Positions 1 to 7,896 of a DNA stretch of 43,043 nucleotides are shown here, piece by piece. Under the pieces are notes generated by a model. It was given only the letters and a program-made list of their open reading frames with translations. It was not told the origin of the DNA and searched no databases. Source of the DNA: an uncultured Collinsella sp. (lineage in GTDB: Bacteria > Actinomycetota > Coriobacteriia > Coriobacteriales > Coriobacteriaceae); NCBI GenBank assembly GCA_902470905.1, contig CABRIC010000011.1:1-43043 (forward strand), written 5' to 3'. A program made the position numbers and the translations under genes. Positions within the stretch are counted from its first letter, which is position 1, and every line of letters starts with the position of its first letter.

Positions 1-15
1 AGCCCATGTACTCCC

Positions 16-48
16 CCAGTCTTTTTAGCTCCGCCCCAAAAAGACTGG
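16..48. other. Perfect inverted repeat upstream of ygiQ
   Basis: An 11-bp perfect stem (CCAGTCTTTTT at 16-26 and its complement at 38-48) with an 11-nt loop lies just before the ygiQ ribosome-binding site. No T-run follows on the + strand, so it is not a clear forward terminator. It may end a gene to the left of the window, or be a leader structure. Confidence 0.5.
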
Positions 49-86
49 TTACAATTACGTGCAGCATACAGACACCGGGAGGGATC

Positions 87-2228
87 GTGGCAAAAAAGCC
101 TCAGCACGCTCAGAACAGCCAACGCGGACAGCAGGGCAAACAGGGCCAGCAGCAAAAGCGCGGCGGCAAGGCGCAGGCCACGGTCGCCCGCACCAAGCAT
201 TCCCAAGCGACGCCCGTCCGCCCCTGGCGTCCGAGCCGCGATAAATTCCTCCCCGTCAGTCGAGCCGACATGGATGCACGCGGCTGGGACCAGTGCGACT
301 TTGTCTACATCTGCGGCGACGCCTACGTGGACCATCCCAGCTTTGGCATGGCCATCATCAGCCGCGTCCTCGACGCGCACGGCTACAAAGTGGGCATCAT
401 CTGCCAACCCGACTGGACCGACCCCGCCAGCATCACCGTGCTCGGCGAGCCGCGCCTAGGCTTTCTCGTCAGTGCCGGCAACATGGACTCCATGGTCAAC
501 CACTATTCGGTGACCAAGCATCGCCGCCACACCGACGCCTATACCCCCGGTGGCGAGGAGGGGCGCCGTCCCAATCGCGCCGTCACGGTCTACGGCAACC
601 TCATCCGCCAGACGTTTAAGGACGCCCCCATCATTATCGGTGGCATCGAGGCAAGCCTGCGTCGCCTGGCCCACTACGACTACTGGCAGGACAAGCTCAA
701 GCGCTCGGTGCTGCTCGACTCGGGCGCCGACATCCTCATCTACGGCATGGGCGAGCACGCGATCGTTGAGATCGCCGACGCGCTCGACGCGGGGCTGCCC
801 GTCGATCAGATCACCTATATCAATGGCACCGTCTACCGCACCAGCTCGCTCGACGAGGTCTACGACTACGACCTACTGCCCAGCTGGGACGACCTTGCCG
901 CCGACAAGCTCAACTACGCCCGCAGCTTTAACGTGCAGCAGCAAAATATGGACCCTATCACCGGCCATCGCTTGGTAGAGCCATATCCCAACAGCGTGTA
1001 CGTGGTGCAGAACCCGCCGTCGGCAACACTCACCACCGACGAGATGGACGAGGTTGCCGAACTCCCCTACGCACGCGATTGGCATCCCGATTACGACGCG
1101 GCGGGCGGCGTGCCAGCCTTTGCCGAGATCAAGTTTTCCATTAGCTCCAACCGCGGCTGTTTTGGCGAGTGCTCGTTTTGCGCCCTTACCTTCCACCAGG
1201 GCCGCGTGTTGCAGATGCGCAGCCACGACTCGATCATGCGCGAGGCCGAGCTGCTCACGCGCGATCCCGAGTTTAAGGGCTACATCAACGACGTGGGCGG
1301 ACCGACGGCCAACTTTAGCCGCCCTGCCTGCGACAAACAGCTCAAGCACGGCGTGTGCAAGAACAAGCGCTGCCTGTGGCCGAGCGTATGCAAGAACATG
1401 GTGGTCGACGAAAGCGGCTACACGCAGCTGCTGCGCGAACTGCGCCAGCTGCCGGGCGTCAAAAAGGTCTTCGTCCGCAGCGGCATCCGTTTTGACTACA
1501 CCATGGCCGATGCCTCGGACGAGTTTTTGCGCGAGCTACTGGAGCATCATGTCTCGGGCCAGCTCCGCGTGGCACCCGAGCACGTGAGCGATGCGGTGCT
1601 GAGTGTGATGGGCAAGCCGAGCCGAGCCGTCTACGACGCGTTCTGCCGTAAATTTGAACGCTTGAACCGCGAATACGGACTCAAGCAGTACGTGGTGCCG
1701 TATCTGATCTCGAGCCACCCCGGCTCGACGATGAAGGAAGCCGTGGACCTTGCCGAAGCCGTGCGCGACATGGGCTACATGCCCGAGCAGGTGCAGGACT
1801 TCTACCCCACGCCGTCCACCATGTCGACCTGCATGTACTACACTGGCGTGGATCCGCGCACCATGCAGCCGATCTACGTGGCGCGCGACCCGCATGAGAA
1901 GGCCATGCAGCGTGCGCTCATCCAATACCGCAAACCCGAGAACTACAAGCTCGTGCGCGAGGCGCTGGAAAAGGCCGGGCGTCGTGACCTGATCGGCTAC
2001 ACCAAGCATTGTCTGATCCGTCCCGTGCCGCCGCGCCCGGGCGAGACGTCTGCTGGCGGTGGGCATGGCGCAGGCAAGAAGGGCGGCAAGGCCCACGGTG
2101 GCGCCGCTGGCAAGGGGCCTAAGGGCAGCAAGGGGCACAGCGGCATGTCGCGCGCGCAGAACACTGCCGGGCGCAACCGTGCAGCTCAGGGGCGTCAGGG
2201 TGCCAACGGAGGCGGCAGGCGCAACTAA
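87..2228 (+). CDS. ygiQ: YgiQ family radical SAM protein (UPF0313)
   Basis: This encodes a 713-aa protein of the YgiQ family, a conserved radical SAM group whose reaction is not established. The cluster-binding motif CFGECSFC (CxxxCxxC, Cys358/362/365) should hold a [4Fe-4S] cluster that cleaves S-adenosylmethionine. Known family architecture is an N-terminal Radical_SAM_N domain, the radical SAM barrel and a C-terminal DUF3362, and the length fits. The two ends are odd: about the first 50 residues and the last 65 are Gln/Gly/Lys/Arg-rich and look disordered and nucleic-acid-binding. I start it at GTG 87 because GGAGG stands at 78-82; an in-frame ATG at 6 would run through the upstream hairpin. 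It is monocistronic in this window and its stop overlaps the convergent protease gene by 4 bp. Confidence 0.93.
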   Translation: MAKKPQHAQNSQRGQQGKQGQQQKRGGKAQATVARTKHSQATPVRPWRPSRDKFLPVSRADMDARGWDQCDFVYICGDAYVDHPSFGMAIISRVLDAHGYKVGIICQPDWTDPASITVLGEPRLGFLVSAGNMDSMVNHYSVTKHRRHTDAYTPGGEEGRRPNRAVTVYGNLIRQTFKDAPIIIGGIEASLRRLAHYDYWQDKLKRSVLLDSGADILIYGMGEHAIVEIADALDAGLPVDQITYINGTVYRTSSLDEVYDYDLLPSWDDLAADKLNYARSFNVQQQNMDPITGHRLVEPYPNSVYVVQNPPSATLTTDEMDEVAELPYARDWHPDYDAAGGVPAFAEIKFSISSNRGCFGECSFCALTFHQGRVLQMRSHDSIMREAELLTRDPEFKGYINDVGGPTANFSRPACDKQLKHGVCKNKRCLWPSVCKNMVVDESGYTQLLRELRQLPGVKKVFVRSGIRFDYTMADASDEFLRELLEHHVSGQLRVAPEHVSDAVLSVMGKPSRAVYDAFCRKFERLNREYGLKQYVVPYLISSHPGSTMKEAVDLAEAVRDMGYMPEQVQDFYPTPSTMSTCMYYTGVDPRTMQPIYVARDPHEKAMQRALIQYRKPENYKLVREALEKAGRRDLIGYTKHCLIRPVPPRPGETSAGGGHGAGKKGGKAHGGAAGKGPKGSKGHSGMSRAQNTAGRNRAAQGRQGANGGGRRN

Positions 2229-3136
2229 GGCAGCGGTGCCGTCGCTATGTCCGTCTCGCATGCGTGGCGCAGTGAGCGCATCGCCTCCACGAGGATGATG
2301 CCGGCGATGGCAACCGTGACCGCCACGTCGAACGGTGTGTTCACAAACCAGAGCAACGTCATGAGATACGACCCGGCATTAAAGGCAAAGTGCAGCAGGA
2401 TCGTGTAGCGGAGCTTTCCGGTGGTCACGAACACCCAACCAAAAATGAGGCCGGCAGCGCCCGCATAGCAGCCCTGCACCCAGTTCATGTGCATAAAACC
2501 GAAGACCGCCGCCTGCAGCACGATTGCCGCGGCGACGCCCCAGGTACTCGGGGCCGCCCAGGGCACTATGGCGCCGTCCTGCGCGTTCGCGCGGCGCCGG
2601 CGCTTCCAGAGCGAACGACACTGTGGATTAAACGCACGCAGCGAAAACTCAAAGATGATGCCGCGCACCAGCAGTTCCTCGCAAAACGGCGCGCCAAGCA
2701 CCGTAGTCAGGACGGCAAGAAGGCTGGTATCGCCCATGCCCGTTTCCTCGACGAGCTCGCTATAGTCTGCCGCGACCTCGGGCAGCAGCGACAGCACGCC
2801 GTCGCATAGGTAGCTAATGACCACCTGCATGGATAGGCCGATCACGACAACGCAGGCAATGCGCTTCCATGCCGCGCTTGCTCCCCCACCGAGCGGGCGC
2901 TCGCCTTGCCGGCGCGCCATGAAGGAGCAGGGCCACAGATAACGCCACCACAGCAGCGCCATCAAAAATGACGCCGTCTGAGCGGCAGCCTGGAACCATT
3001 GGATATCGAGATTGTCGATCGGATAGCCCGTCAGCACCGACACGGCATCGAGAACTGAAAGCAGAACCACGCTCAGGGCTATATCGGCAGCGACAACGCC
3101 AAAACAGGCAAGCGCCCACGCCATCGCATTGAGCAT
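2225..3136 (-). CDS. CPBP family intramembrane metalloprotease
   Basis: A 303-aa polytopic membrane protein of the CPBP (CAAX protease and bacteriocin-processing, Abi) family. The three signature motifs are visible in order: EELLVRG (EExxxR), FGFMHMNW (FxxxH) and HFAFN (HxxxN). These are the metal and catalytic residues of this glutamic/metallo-type intramembrane protease. Several hydrophobic segments precede and separate the motifs. The start at ATG 3136 is supported by AGGAGG at 3142-3147; an earlier in-frame ATG at 3160 lacks this and lies in a repeat. Bacterial members are often linked to peptide maturation or self-immunity, but no bacteriocin gene is nearby, so the substrate is unknown. 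Confidence 0.9.
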   Translation of the reverse strand: MLNAMAWALACFGVVAADIALSVVLLSVLDAVSVLTGYPIDNLDIQWFQAAAQTASFLMALLWWRYLWPCSFMARRQGERPLGGGASAAWKRIACVVVIGLSMQVVISYLCDGVLSLLPEVAADYSELVEETGMGDTSLLAVLTTVLGAPFCEELLVRGIIFEFSLRAFNPQCRSLWKRRRRANAQDGAIVPWAAPSTWGVAAAIVLQAAVFGFMHMNWVQGCYAGAAGLIFGWVFVTTGKLRYTILLHFAFNAGSYLMTLLWFVNTPFDVAVTVAIAGIILVEAMRSLRHACETDIATAPLP

Positions 3137-3159
3137 GCCAACCTCCTCAAAACCCGGCA

Positions 3160-3222
3160 TTTAGGGACGTTCCTTAACTGCCGGCAGAAAAGGAACGTCC
3201 CCAAGTGCCGGCAGTTTGGGAC
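3160..3222. repeat. Palindromic intergenic repeat (GGGACGTTCC type)
   Basis: A compact set of inverted and direct repeats: GGGACGTTCCTT (3164-3175) is the exact complement of 3190-3201, and CTGCCGGCAG (3178-3187) is a palindrome nearly repeated at 3205-3214. The string GGCACTTGGGGAC, present here on the minus strand, recurs at 9911-9923. The two places therefore carry pieces of one intergenic repeat family. Confidence 0.6.
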
Positions 3223-3224
3223 AG

Positions 3225-3428
3225 TCATTGTTGATGAGAATCGGGCGCAGCGCCAAAAGCCCCGCTCGGCGAGATGTCGAACGGGAAGGTGCCGCAGCGA
3301 TTGAAGGCGGCGATGAACATGCGGATGGCGTTGGACGGCGTGGTGCCCACGAGCTGGGTTGCCGCCGCGAAGGCCGCCTTTTCCTCGGGCAAGACCTTCG
3401 CGACAACCGGGGTCATGTGTTCTGCCAT
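3225..3428 (-). CDS. RelB/DinJ-like antitoxin, orphan
   Basis: A 67-aa protein resembling RelB/DinJ antitoxins. After a short beta-strand-like start (PVVAKVLPEEKAAF) it has the ribbon-helix-helix helix and the family's hallmark segment GTTPSNAIRMFI followed by FPFDIS. DinJ antitoxins dimerise through the ribbon-helix-helix, bind operator DNA and neutralise a YafQ/RelE-type mRNase. I start at ATG 3428, preceded by AAGGAAG; an upstream in-frame start adds a non-conserved leader. No toxin gene follows: the 88 bp to the next gene hold only the palindromic repeat, and nothing toxin-like lies upstream. It may be a remnant, act in trans, or serve as a stand-alone repressor. Confidence 0.75.
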   Translation of the reverse strand: MAEHMTPVVAKVLPEEKAAFAAATQLVGTTPSNAIRMFIAAFNRCGTFPFDISPSGAFGAAPDSHQQ

Positions 3429-3540
3429 GGCGCTTCCTTTTTGAAACGACGGTGATGCGGATAGATGCGGGCCACGCGGCTGGGCGACGGGCTGTGAAGG
3501 CAACCCGATTGGCCCGCATCTGGAGTTTGTTTCTACGGCG

Positions 3541-3590
3541 TTGGTATTACTTGGTATTCCTAAGTATTACCCCGCAGATAGAATACCATA
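3541..3590. repeat. Three 10-bp tandem repeats, possible operator
   Basis: Three consecutive 10-mers (TTGGTATTAC, TTGGTATTCC, TAAGTATTAC; 3541-3570) are followed by GAATACC (3581-3587), the complement of GGTATTC in the second unit. They lie 113 bp upstream of the antitoxin start. A ribbon-helix-helix antitoxin could autoregulate through such sites, but this is inference from position only. Confidence 0.4.
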
Positions 3591-3643
3591 CCCGGCCCTA
3601 TGGAGACGGAGAAAAACGGATCATTTTGTTGCTGGGTAAGTAT

Positions 3644-5023
3644 TTAGAGCGTGATGATGTCCGAGATATTGAGGGCCCGAGCGTCAGCGGAATCGTGCGT
3701 GGCAAGCAACAGCATACGGCCGTCGAGCAAGTCGAGCACGGCCTCGGCGCATGCGTCGCGCGCAGCGGTATCTAGACCGGTAAAGGGCTCGTCCAGAATC
3801 ACCGCGTCGCCTGGGCACAGCAGGGCTCGGGCAATCTCGACGCGACGGCGCTGCCCGCCCGAGAGCTCGGCCACACGAGCATGTACATCGACCCCCGGCA
3901 CCAGCAGGCGCAACAGGGCTGCGGCACTCGAGGCATCCACGCGCGCGTCGGCGCACACCAGCACGTTATCCAAAGCCGAGGAGCCTTCTACCAGGCGCAC
4001 ATCCTGAAACACCATGGAGCACGGCGCGCACTCGCCCGCCGCCAGCGCAAGCAGCGTCGACTTGCCCACGCCCGAAGCGCCCATCACGCAGGTGCGCCCA
4101 CCAGCAGAAACGCGAAGTACCAGTCCATCGAGCGCCGGCGCCCAGGGCGCTCGGTCGCCCACGGCGAGCGCAAGCTCCGCAGCAGCCCTGCCGCCAGCAG
4201 AGCCGCCCGCACGTCCGCGACTACCACACCCATGTGCCCGCACGGCCGCGCGCCACGCCACGGATCCCGAAACCCGCAGCAGCCACACCAGCACGCGCTC
4301 ACACGCCCACGAGGCGGCAACGACCAGCACGGTCCACGCCAGCAGATCAGCCGTCTCGATGAGCAGCTTCGCCTGATAGATGCGTTCGCCCACGGTGTCC
4401 GTCGCCATGCCGATGAGCTCCGCCGCCACGCCAGCCTTCCAGCTCATGCCGATCACAGCGCGGACGCACGAAAGCACAAACGGCAGGACTTCGCGCCAGG
4501 TGTGGGCACAAAACAGTCGCCAGCCCCGCACGCCATGCAGACGAAACATCTGCTCCAGCGGTTTATCCGCTTGCGTCAAACCCTCGACCAACGAAAAATA
4601 CACGCCCGGAAGTGCCATCAAAAAGACCGCCGCAATGCTCACGCGCGCCGACCCCAACCAAATGAGCAGCAGGACCACCACGCAGGCAACCGGTGTCGCC
4701 TTAACAAACGAAAGCGCCGGCGCCACCAAGCGGGCAAACGTCAGCGATCGCACCGAGACTCCCGCCAGTACGCCGCCGCACACCGCGGCAAGCGCCAGCC
4801 CGCCCAAGATTCGCGCACCCGAGCCTGCCAGAATCGCCCATGTGCCGGCATCGCATACCAGTCGCAGCAACGCCACCACGACGGCGCCCGGCCCCGGCAA
4901 AATCAACGGCTGCGCCACGAAACCCGCCATCAGCACCCACACGGCAAGCCAAAAGGCGGCAACGGCACCTGCTGCCGCCACCGCCTTCATACGCTCTGTC
5001 ATTTGTCGAGCAAACGCACGCAC
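3644..5023 (-). CDS. ABC transporter, fused permease and ATPase (SsuC-SsuB type)
   Basis: A 459-aa single-chain importer component. The first ~250 residues are a five- to six-helix permease of the nitrate/sulfonate/taurine class. The rest is an ATPase with Walker A GASGVGKST (around 315), a Q-loop (VFQD), signature LSGGQRRR (around 385), Walker B VILDEP and H-loop ATHD. In most SsuABC/TauABC/NrtABC systems these are separate polypeptides, so the fusion is unusual; a Gly/Arg-rich linker joins the halves. The start is GTG 5023, with GGAG six bases upstream inside the last codons of the binding-protein gene, so the two are translationally coupled. The ATPase half is short and ends soon after the H-loop. 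The substrate cannot be told from sequence. Confidence 0.88.
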   Translation of the reverse strand: MRAFARQMTERMKAVAAAGAVAAFWLAVWVLMAGFVAQPLILPGPGAVVVALLRLVCDAGTWAILAGSGARILGGLALAAVCGGVLAGVSVRSLTFARLVAPALSFVKATPVACVVVLLLIWLGSARVSIAAVFLMALPGVYFSLVEGLTQADKPLEQMFRLHGVRGWRLFCAHTWREVLPFVLSCVRAVIGMSWKAGVAAELIGMATDTVGERIYQAKLLIETADLLAWTVLVVAASWACERVLVWLLRVSGSVAWRAAVRAHGCGSRGRAGGSAGGRAAAELALAVGDRAPWAPALDGLVLRVSAGGRTCVMGASGVGKSTLLALAAGECAPCSMVFQDVRLVEGSSALDNVLVCADARVDASSAAALLRLLVPGVDVHARVAELSGGQRRRVEIARALLCPGDAVILDEPFTGLDTAARDACAEAVLDLLDGRMLLLATHDSADARALNISDIITL

Positions 5024-5026
5024 GGG

Positions 5027-6082
5027 CTACTCCATGTAATAGAAATCATCAGCCGGGAGCTTGCCGCCCACGGCGCTCGCGTCCGCATCGGCCAGCACCT
5101 GCAGGTACCCACCGAGCGCCGCCTTCATATCCCTCCCCGTCTGGCACACGAGCATGCACCCGGGAATCGCCTTTTCGGCAATCGCGGCGTTATCCACGAT
5201 ACCCGCATCGACCACGGCCTGAGCCCAGTCCGCCGGCGCCGCGTTCACGGCCTCAACGCTCGCAGCATGGCAGCTCAGGAATTCCGCCACGGCCTCGGGA
5301 TGCTCCTCGGCAAACGCGCGACGCACCACGGTCACGCCCGTCAGCAGGCGCGAACCCGTGTCACCTGCCAGCTCATCCCACACATCGGTCAGACTTACCG
5401 GAGCCGACAGCTTGCCTTCGCTCTTTGCGATGGCAGCGGTCTTGAACGGCTCCGGCAGCACGCCCACGGCAGACGAATCGGCAAGCAACGCCGACAGCAC
5501 CTCGGTGGGCTCGCTCTTAAACTCGAGCGTAACCTGGCCGGTCAGGCCCGCGCGCTCCAACAGGTAGTTCATGACGTACTCCGGCGTGGTGCCCTTGCCC
5601 GTCATATAGACAGTATGGCCCGCCAGATCGCCAAACGAGGCCACACTCGCGTCGCCCGTCACAACGTTCAGCACGCCCAGCGTGTTGATGTCGATGACCT
5701 GCACCGCACCCTCAGTCTTGTTGTAGAGCACGCTCGCCACGTTGGCGGGCACCAGGGCGATATCGATATCGCCCTGAATGACCTTGGGCACAATCTCGTC
5801 GGCGGCAGTGTTGATCGCAAAGTCGAACTCATTGTCCGTGGCACCGTCGGCCGCCTGGTCCATAAACTGCACCAGGCCAATCGACGTCGGCCCCTTGAGC
5901 GAGGCGACGTGTACCTCGACCGGCTCTGCGGCAGCACCGGCGCCGTCCGTGGCAGCCGAGCCCGCGGTGGACCCGACACCGGCAGCCCCGCCGCCACAGC
6001 CCGCGAGCGCAAGCGACAGGGTGCCCATGGCGAGCGCCGAGGCAAACCCCCGGCGCGACATCTCAAAATCAAACGCGCGCAT
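5027..6082 (-). CDS. ABC transporter substrate-binding lipoprotein (NrtA/SsuA/TauA-like)
   Basis: A 351-aa exported binding protein. The N-terminus has SRRGF followed by a hydrophobic stretch and the lipobox LALAGC, so it is probably a lipoprotein; the twin arginines suggest possible Tat export. The mature part has the two-lobe periplasmic-binding-protein-II pattern (IALVPANVAS, LAGHTVYMTGKGTTPEYVM, VLPEPF) typical of the NMT1/SsuA group. It sits between the hydrogenase gene and its own permease-ATPase. The hydrogenase stop lies within the bases just before ATG 6082; a GTG at 6091 would overlap that stop but is only 2 nt from GAGGGG. Co-transcription with the hydrogenase is likely. The ligand is unknown. 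Confidence 0.85.
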   Translation of the reverse strand: MRAFDFEMSRRGFASALAMGTLSLALAGCGGGAAGVGSTAGSAATDGAGAAAEPVEVHVASLKGPTSIGLVQFMDQAADGATDNEFDFAINTAADEIVPKVIQGDIDIALVPANVASVLYNKTEGAVQVIDINTLGVLNVVTGDASVASFGDLAGHTVYMTGKGTTPEYVMNYLLERAGLTGQVTLEFKSEPTEVLSALLADSSAVGVLPEPFKTAAIAKSEGKLSAPVSLTDVWDELAGDTGSRLLTGVTVVRRAFAEEHPEAVAEFLSCHAASVEAVNAAPADWAQAVVDAGIVDNAAIAEKAIPGCMLVCQTGRDMKAALGGYLQVLADADASAVGGKLPADDFYYME

Positions 6083-6084
6083 CG

Positions 6085-7896
6085 CTAGCACGTCCCCTCG
6101 TTAGGCATCGTCCATGCGTGATGATCGGTATGCAGCAATTCCTCGGCCAGCGGCGAGAGCGGCGCACCCAAGAACTCGCTATAGCACGCCTGGACATCGG
6201 GATTCTCATGCGAGAAGCGAATCTCGGCGTTCGCATCGAGGCCCCAGAGCACCTGGCCGCGCTCGGCCGCCAGCTCGCAGCCGTCGTGGATGGGCTGACC
6301 GCCGCCACCGACGCAGCCGCCCGGGCATGCCATAACCTCAACGAAGTCATAGCTCACACGGCCGTCGCGAATCGCGTCGAGCAGGCGGGCAGCGTTGCCC
6401 AACCCGTGCGCCACGGCAACACGCACCTTAGTGCCATCGATATCGGCGACGGCTTCCTTCCAGCCGTCGAGTCCACGCACGTCGGTAAAGAAATCCGCAT
6501 CGGGGTTCTTGCCCGTCACCAGGTAGTAAGCCGAGCGCACAGCAGCCTCCATCACACCGCCCGTGGCGCCAAAGATCACACCCGCGCCCGTGCCAAAGCC
6601 CAGCGGCGTGTCGAGCGGCTCCTCGACCAGCGTGTCCACGCTCACGTGGCTCGCGCGGATCATGCGCACCATCTCGCGCACCGTCAGCGCAACGTCCACG
6701 TCGGGCGTGCCCTCCTCGCCCACCATGCTCGGCAGCGCACACTCGGCCTTCTTGGCCGTGCACGGCATCACGGACACCACGAACAAGCGCTCGGGCTCAA
6801 CGCCCAGCACCTTGGCGTAGTAGGTCTTGGCGATGGCGCCGAACATCTGCTGCGGCGACTTGGACGTGGACAGACTGTCGACAAACTCCGGATAGCGCGC
6901 CTTCACAAAGCGCACCCAACCCGGGCAGCAGCTCGTAAACATGGGCCAGCCGCGGCTGTCGCCTTCGCCCTTAGCGGCCTTACCCAGGCGCTCGAGCAGC
7001 TCGGAGCCCTCCTCCATAATGGTGAGGTCGGCCGAGAAATCGGTGTCGAACACGTACTCAAAGCCAACGCGGCGCAGTGCGCAGGCCAGACGCTCGACGG
7101 TTGCCTCCTCGCGAGATATGCCGAGCTCCTCGCCCCAGGCGCTGCGCACGGCAGGCGCGATCTGCACCAGCACGATCTTGTCGGGATTAGCAAGCGCGTC
7201 AAACACGGTCTCGGTATCGTCGCGCTCGCGCAGCGCGCCCGTCGGGCAATGCGTGATGCACTGACCGCACGCGACGCAATCGGTCTTGCCGATCGGCGCG
7301 CGCCCGCGGGTACCCACGGCGGTATGCGTGGCGCGGTTGGTCAGGTCCCAAATCCCTAAGCCCTGCACGCTCTCGCACACCTTGATGCAGCGCATGCATT
7401 TGATGCACTTGTCGTTATCGCGGATGATGGGGAAATCGAAGTCCCAGCCCTCGCGCGCCAGGTGCTGCTCGTACGGCAGATAGAAGATGCCCAAGTCGTT
7501 GGCGATGGTCTGCAGGTTGCAGTTACCACTGCGTACGCAGCTCGTACAGCGCGAATCGTGCTGGGACAGCAGCAGCTGCACGTTGGTGCGACGGGCCTCG
7601 CGGGCCTTAGGGCTGTTGGTGTGGACCACCATGCCGTCGAGCACGTAGTTGTTGCAGGCGGCAACCAGCTGGTCGCAGCCCTCAACCTCGACCACGCACA
7701 CGCGGCAGCCGCCGATCTCGTTTAGATCGCGCAGATAGCACAGGGTGGGAATCTGAATGCCGACGGACTTGGCCGCATCCAGGATCGTGGTGTGCTCAGG
7801 AACCACGACCTCGCAATTATCGATAGTGAGCTTGACCATATTGTGTGCTCCGTTTTCGCTGTTGTCGCCGACGGTGGTTTTGTTGGGCTCTACCAT
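6085..7896 (-). CDS. hydA: [FeFe] hydrogenase catalytic subunit
   Basis: A 603-aa iron hydrogenase that interconverts protons and H2. In order: a plant-type [2Fe-2S] domain (Cys53, Cys64, Cys67 and one near 81); a NuoG-type His/Cys cluster (HDSRCTSC); two ferredoxin-like [4Fe-4S] motifs (CIKCMRCIKVC and CVACGQCITHC); and the H-cluster domain with all three signatures, TSCCPGW (~322), MPCTAKKAE (~375) and MACPGGCVGGGGQP (~521). Every catalytic cysteine is present. I chose ATG 7896 because GGAGGGAGGAA precedes it and it overlaps the upstream stop as ATGGTAG. An internal ATG at 7839 with its own GGAG would give a protein starting exactly at the [2Fe-2S] fold. The genetic link to a glutamate-synthase-like flavoprotein matches the group A2 type of the HydDB scheme. 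Confidence 0.96.
   Translation of the reverse strand: MVEPNKTTVGDNSENGAHNMVKLTIDNCEVVVPEHTTILDAAKSVGIQIPTLCYLRDLNEIGGCRVCVVEVEGCDQLVAACNNYVLDGMVVHTNSPKAREARRTNVQLLLSQHDSRCTSCVRSGNCNLQTIANDLGIFYLPYEQHLAREGWDFDFPIIRDNDKCIKCMRCIKVCESVQGLGIWDLTNRATHTAVGTRGRAPIGKTDCVACGQCITHCPTGALRERDDTETVFDALANPDKIVLVQIAPAVRSAWGEELGISREEATVERLACALRRVGFEYVFDTDFSADLTIMEEGSELLERLGKAAKGEGDSRGWPMFTSCCPGWVRFVKARYPEFVDSLSTSKSPQQMFGAIAKTYYAKVLGVEPERLFVVSVMPCTAKKAECALPSMVGEEGTPDVDVALTVREMVRMIRASHVSVDTLVEEPLDTPLGFGTGAGVIFGATGGVMEAAVRSAYYLVTGKNPDADFFTDVRGLDGWKEAVADIDGTKVRVAVAHGLGNAARLLDAIRDGRVSYDFVEVMACPGGCVGGGGQPIHDGCELAAERGQVLWGLDANAEIRFSHENPDVQACYSEFLGAPLSPLAEELLHTDHHAWTMPNEGTC

Noticed and set aside
3136..3224. Toxin gene paired with the antitoxin
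   Set aside because: The 88 bp downstream are taken up by a palindromic repeat and contain no RelE/YafQ-sized frame; the upstream 215 bp also lack one.
3881..6088. Long open frame (735 codons) on the + strand opposite the transporter genes
   Set aside because: Its translation is low-complexity His/Arg/Gln-rich, has no domains, and lies exactly antisense to the well-supported ABC transporter and binding-protein genes; it is a by-product of high GC.
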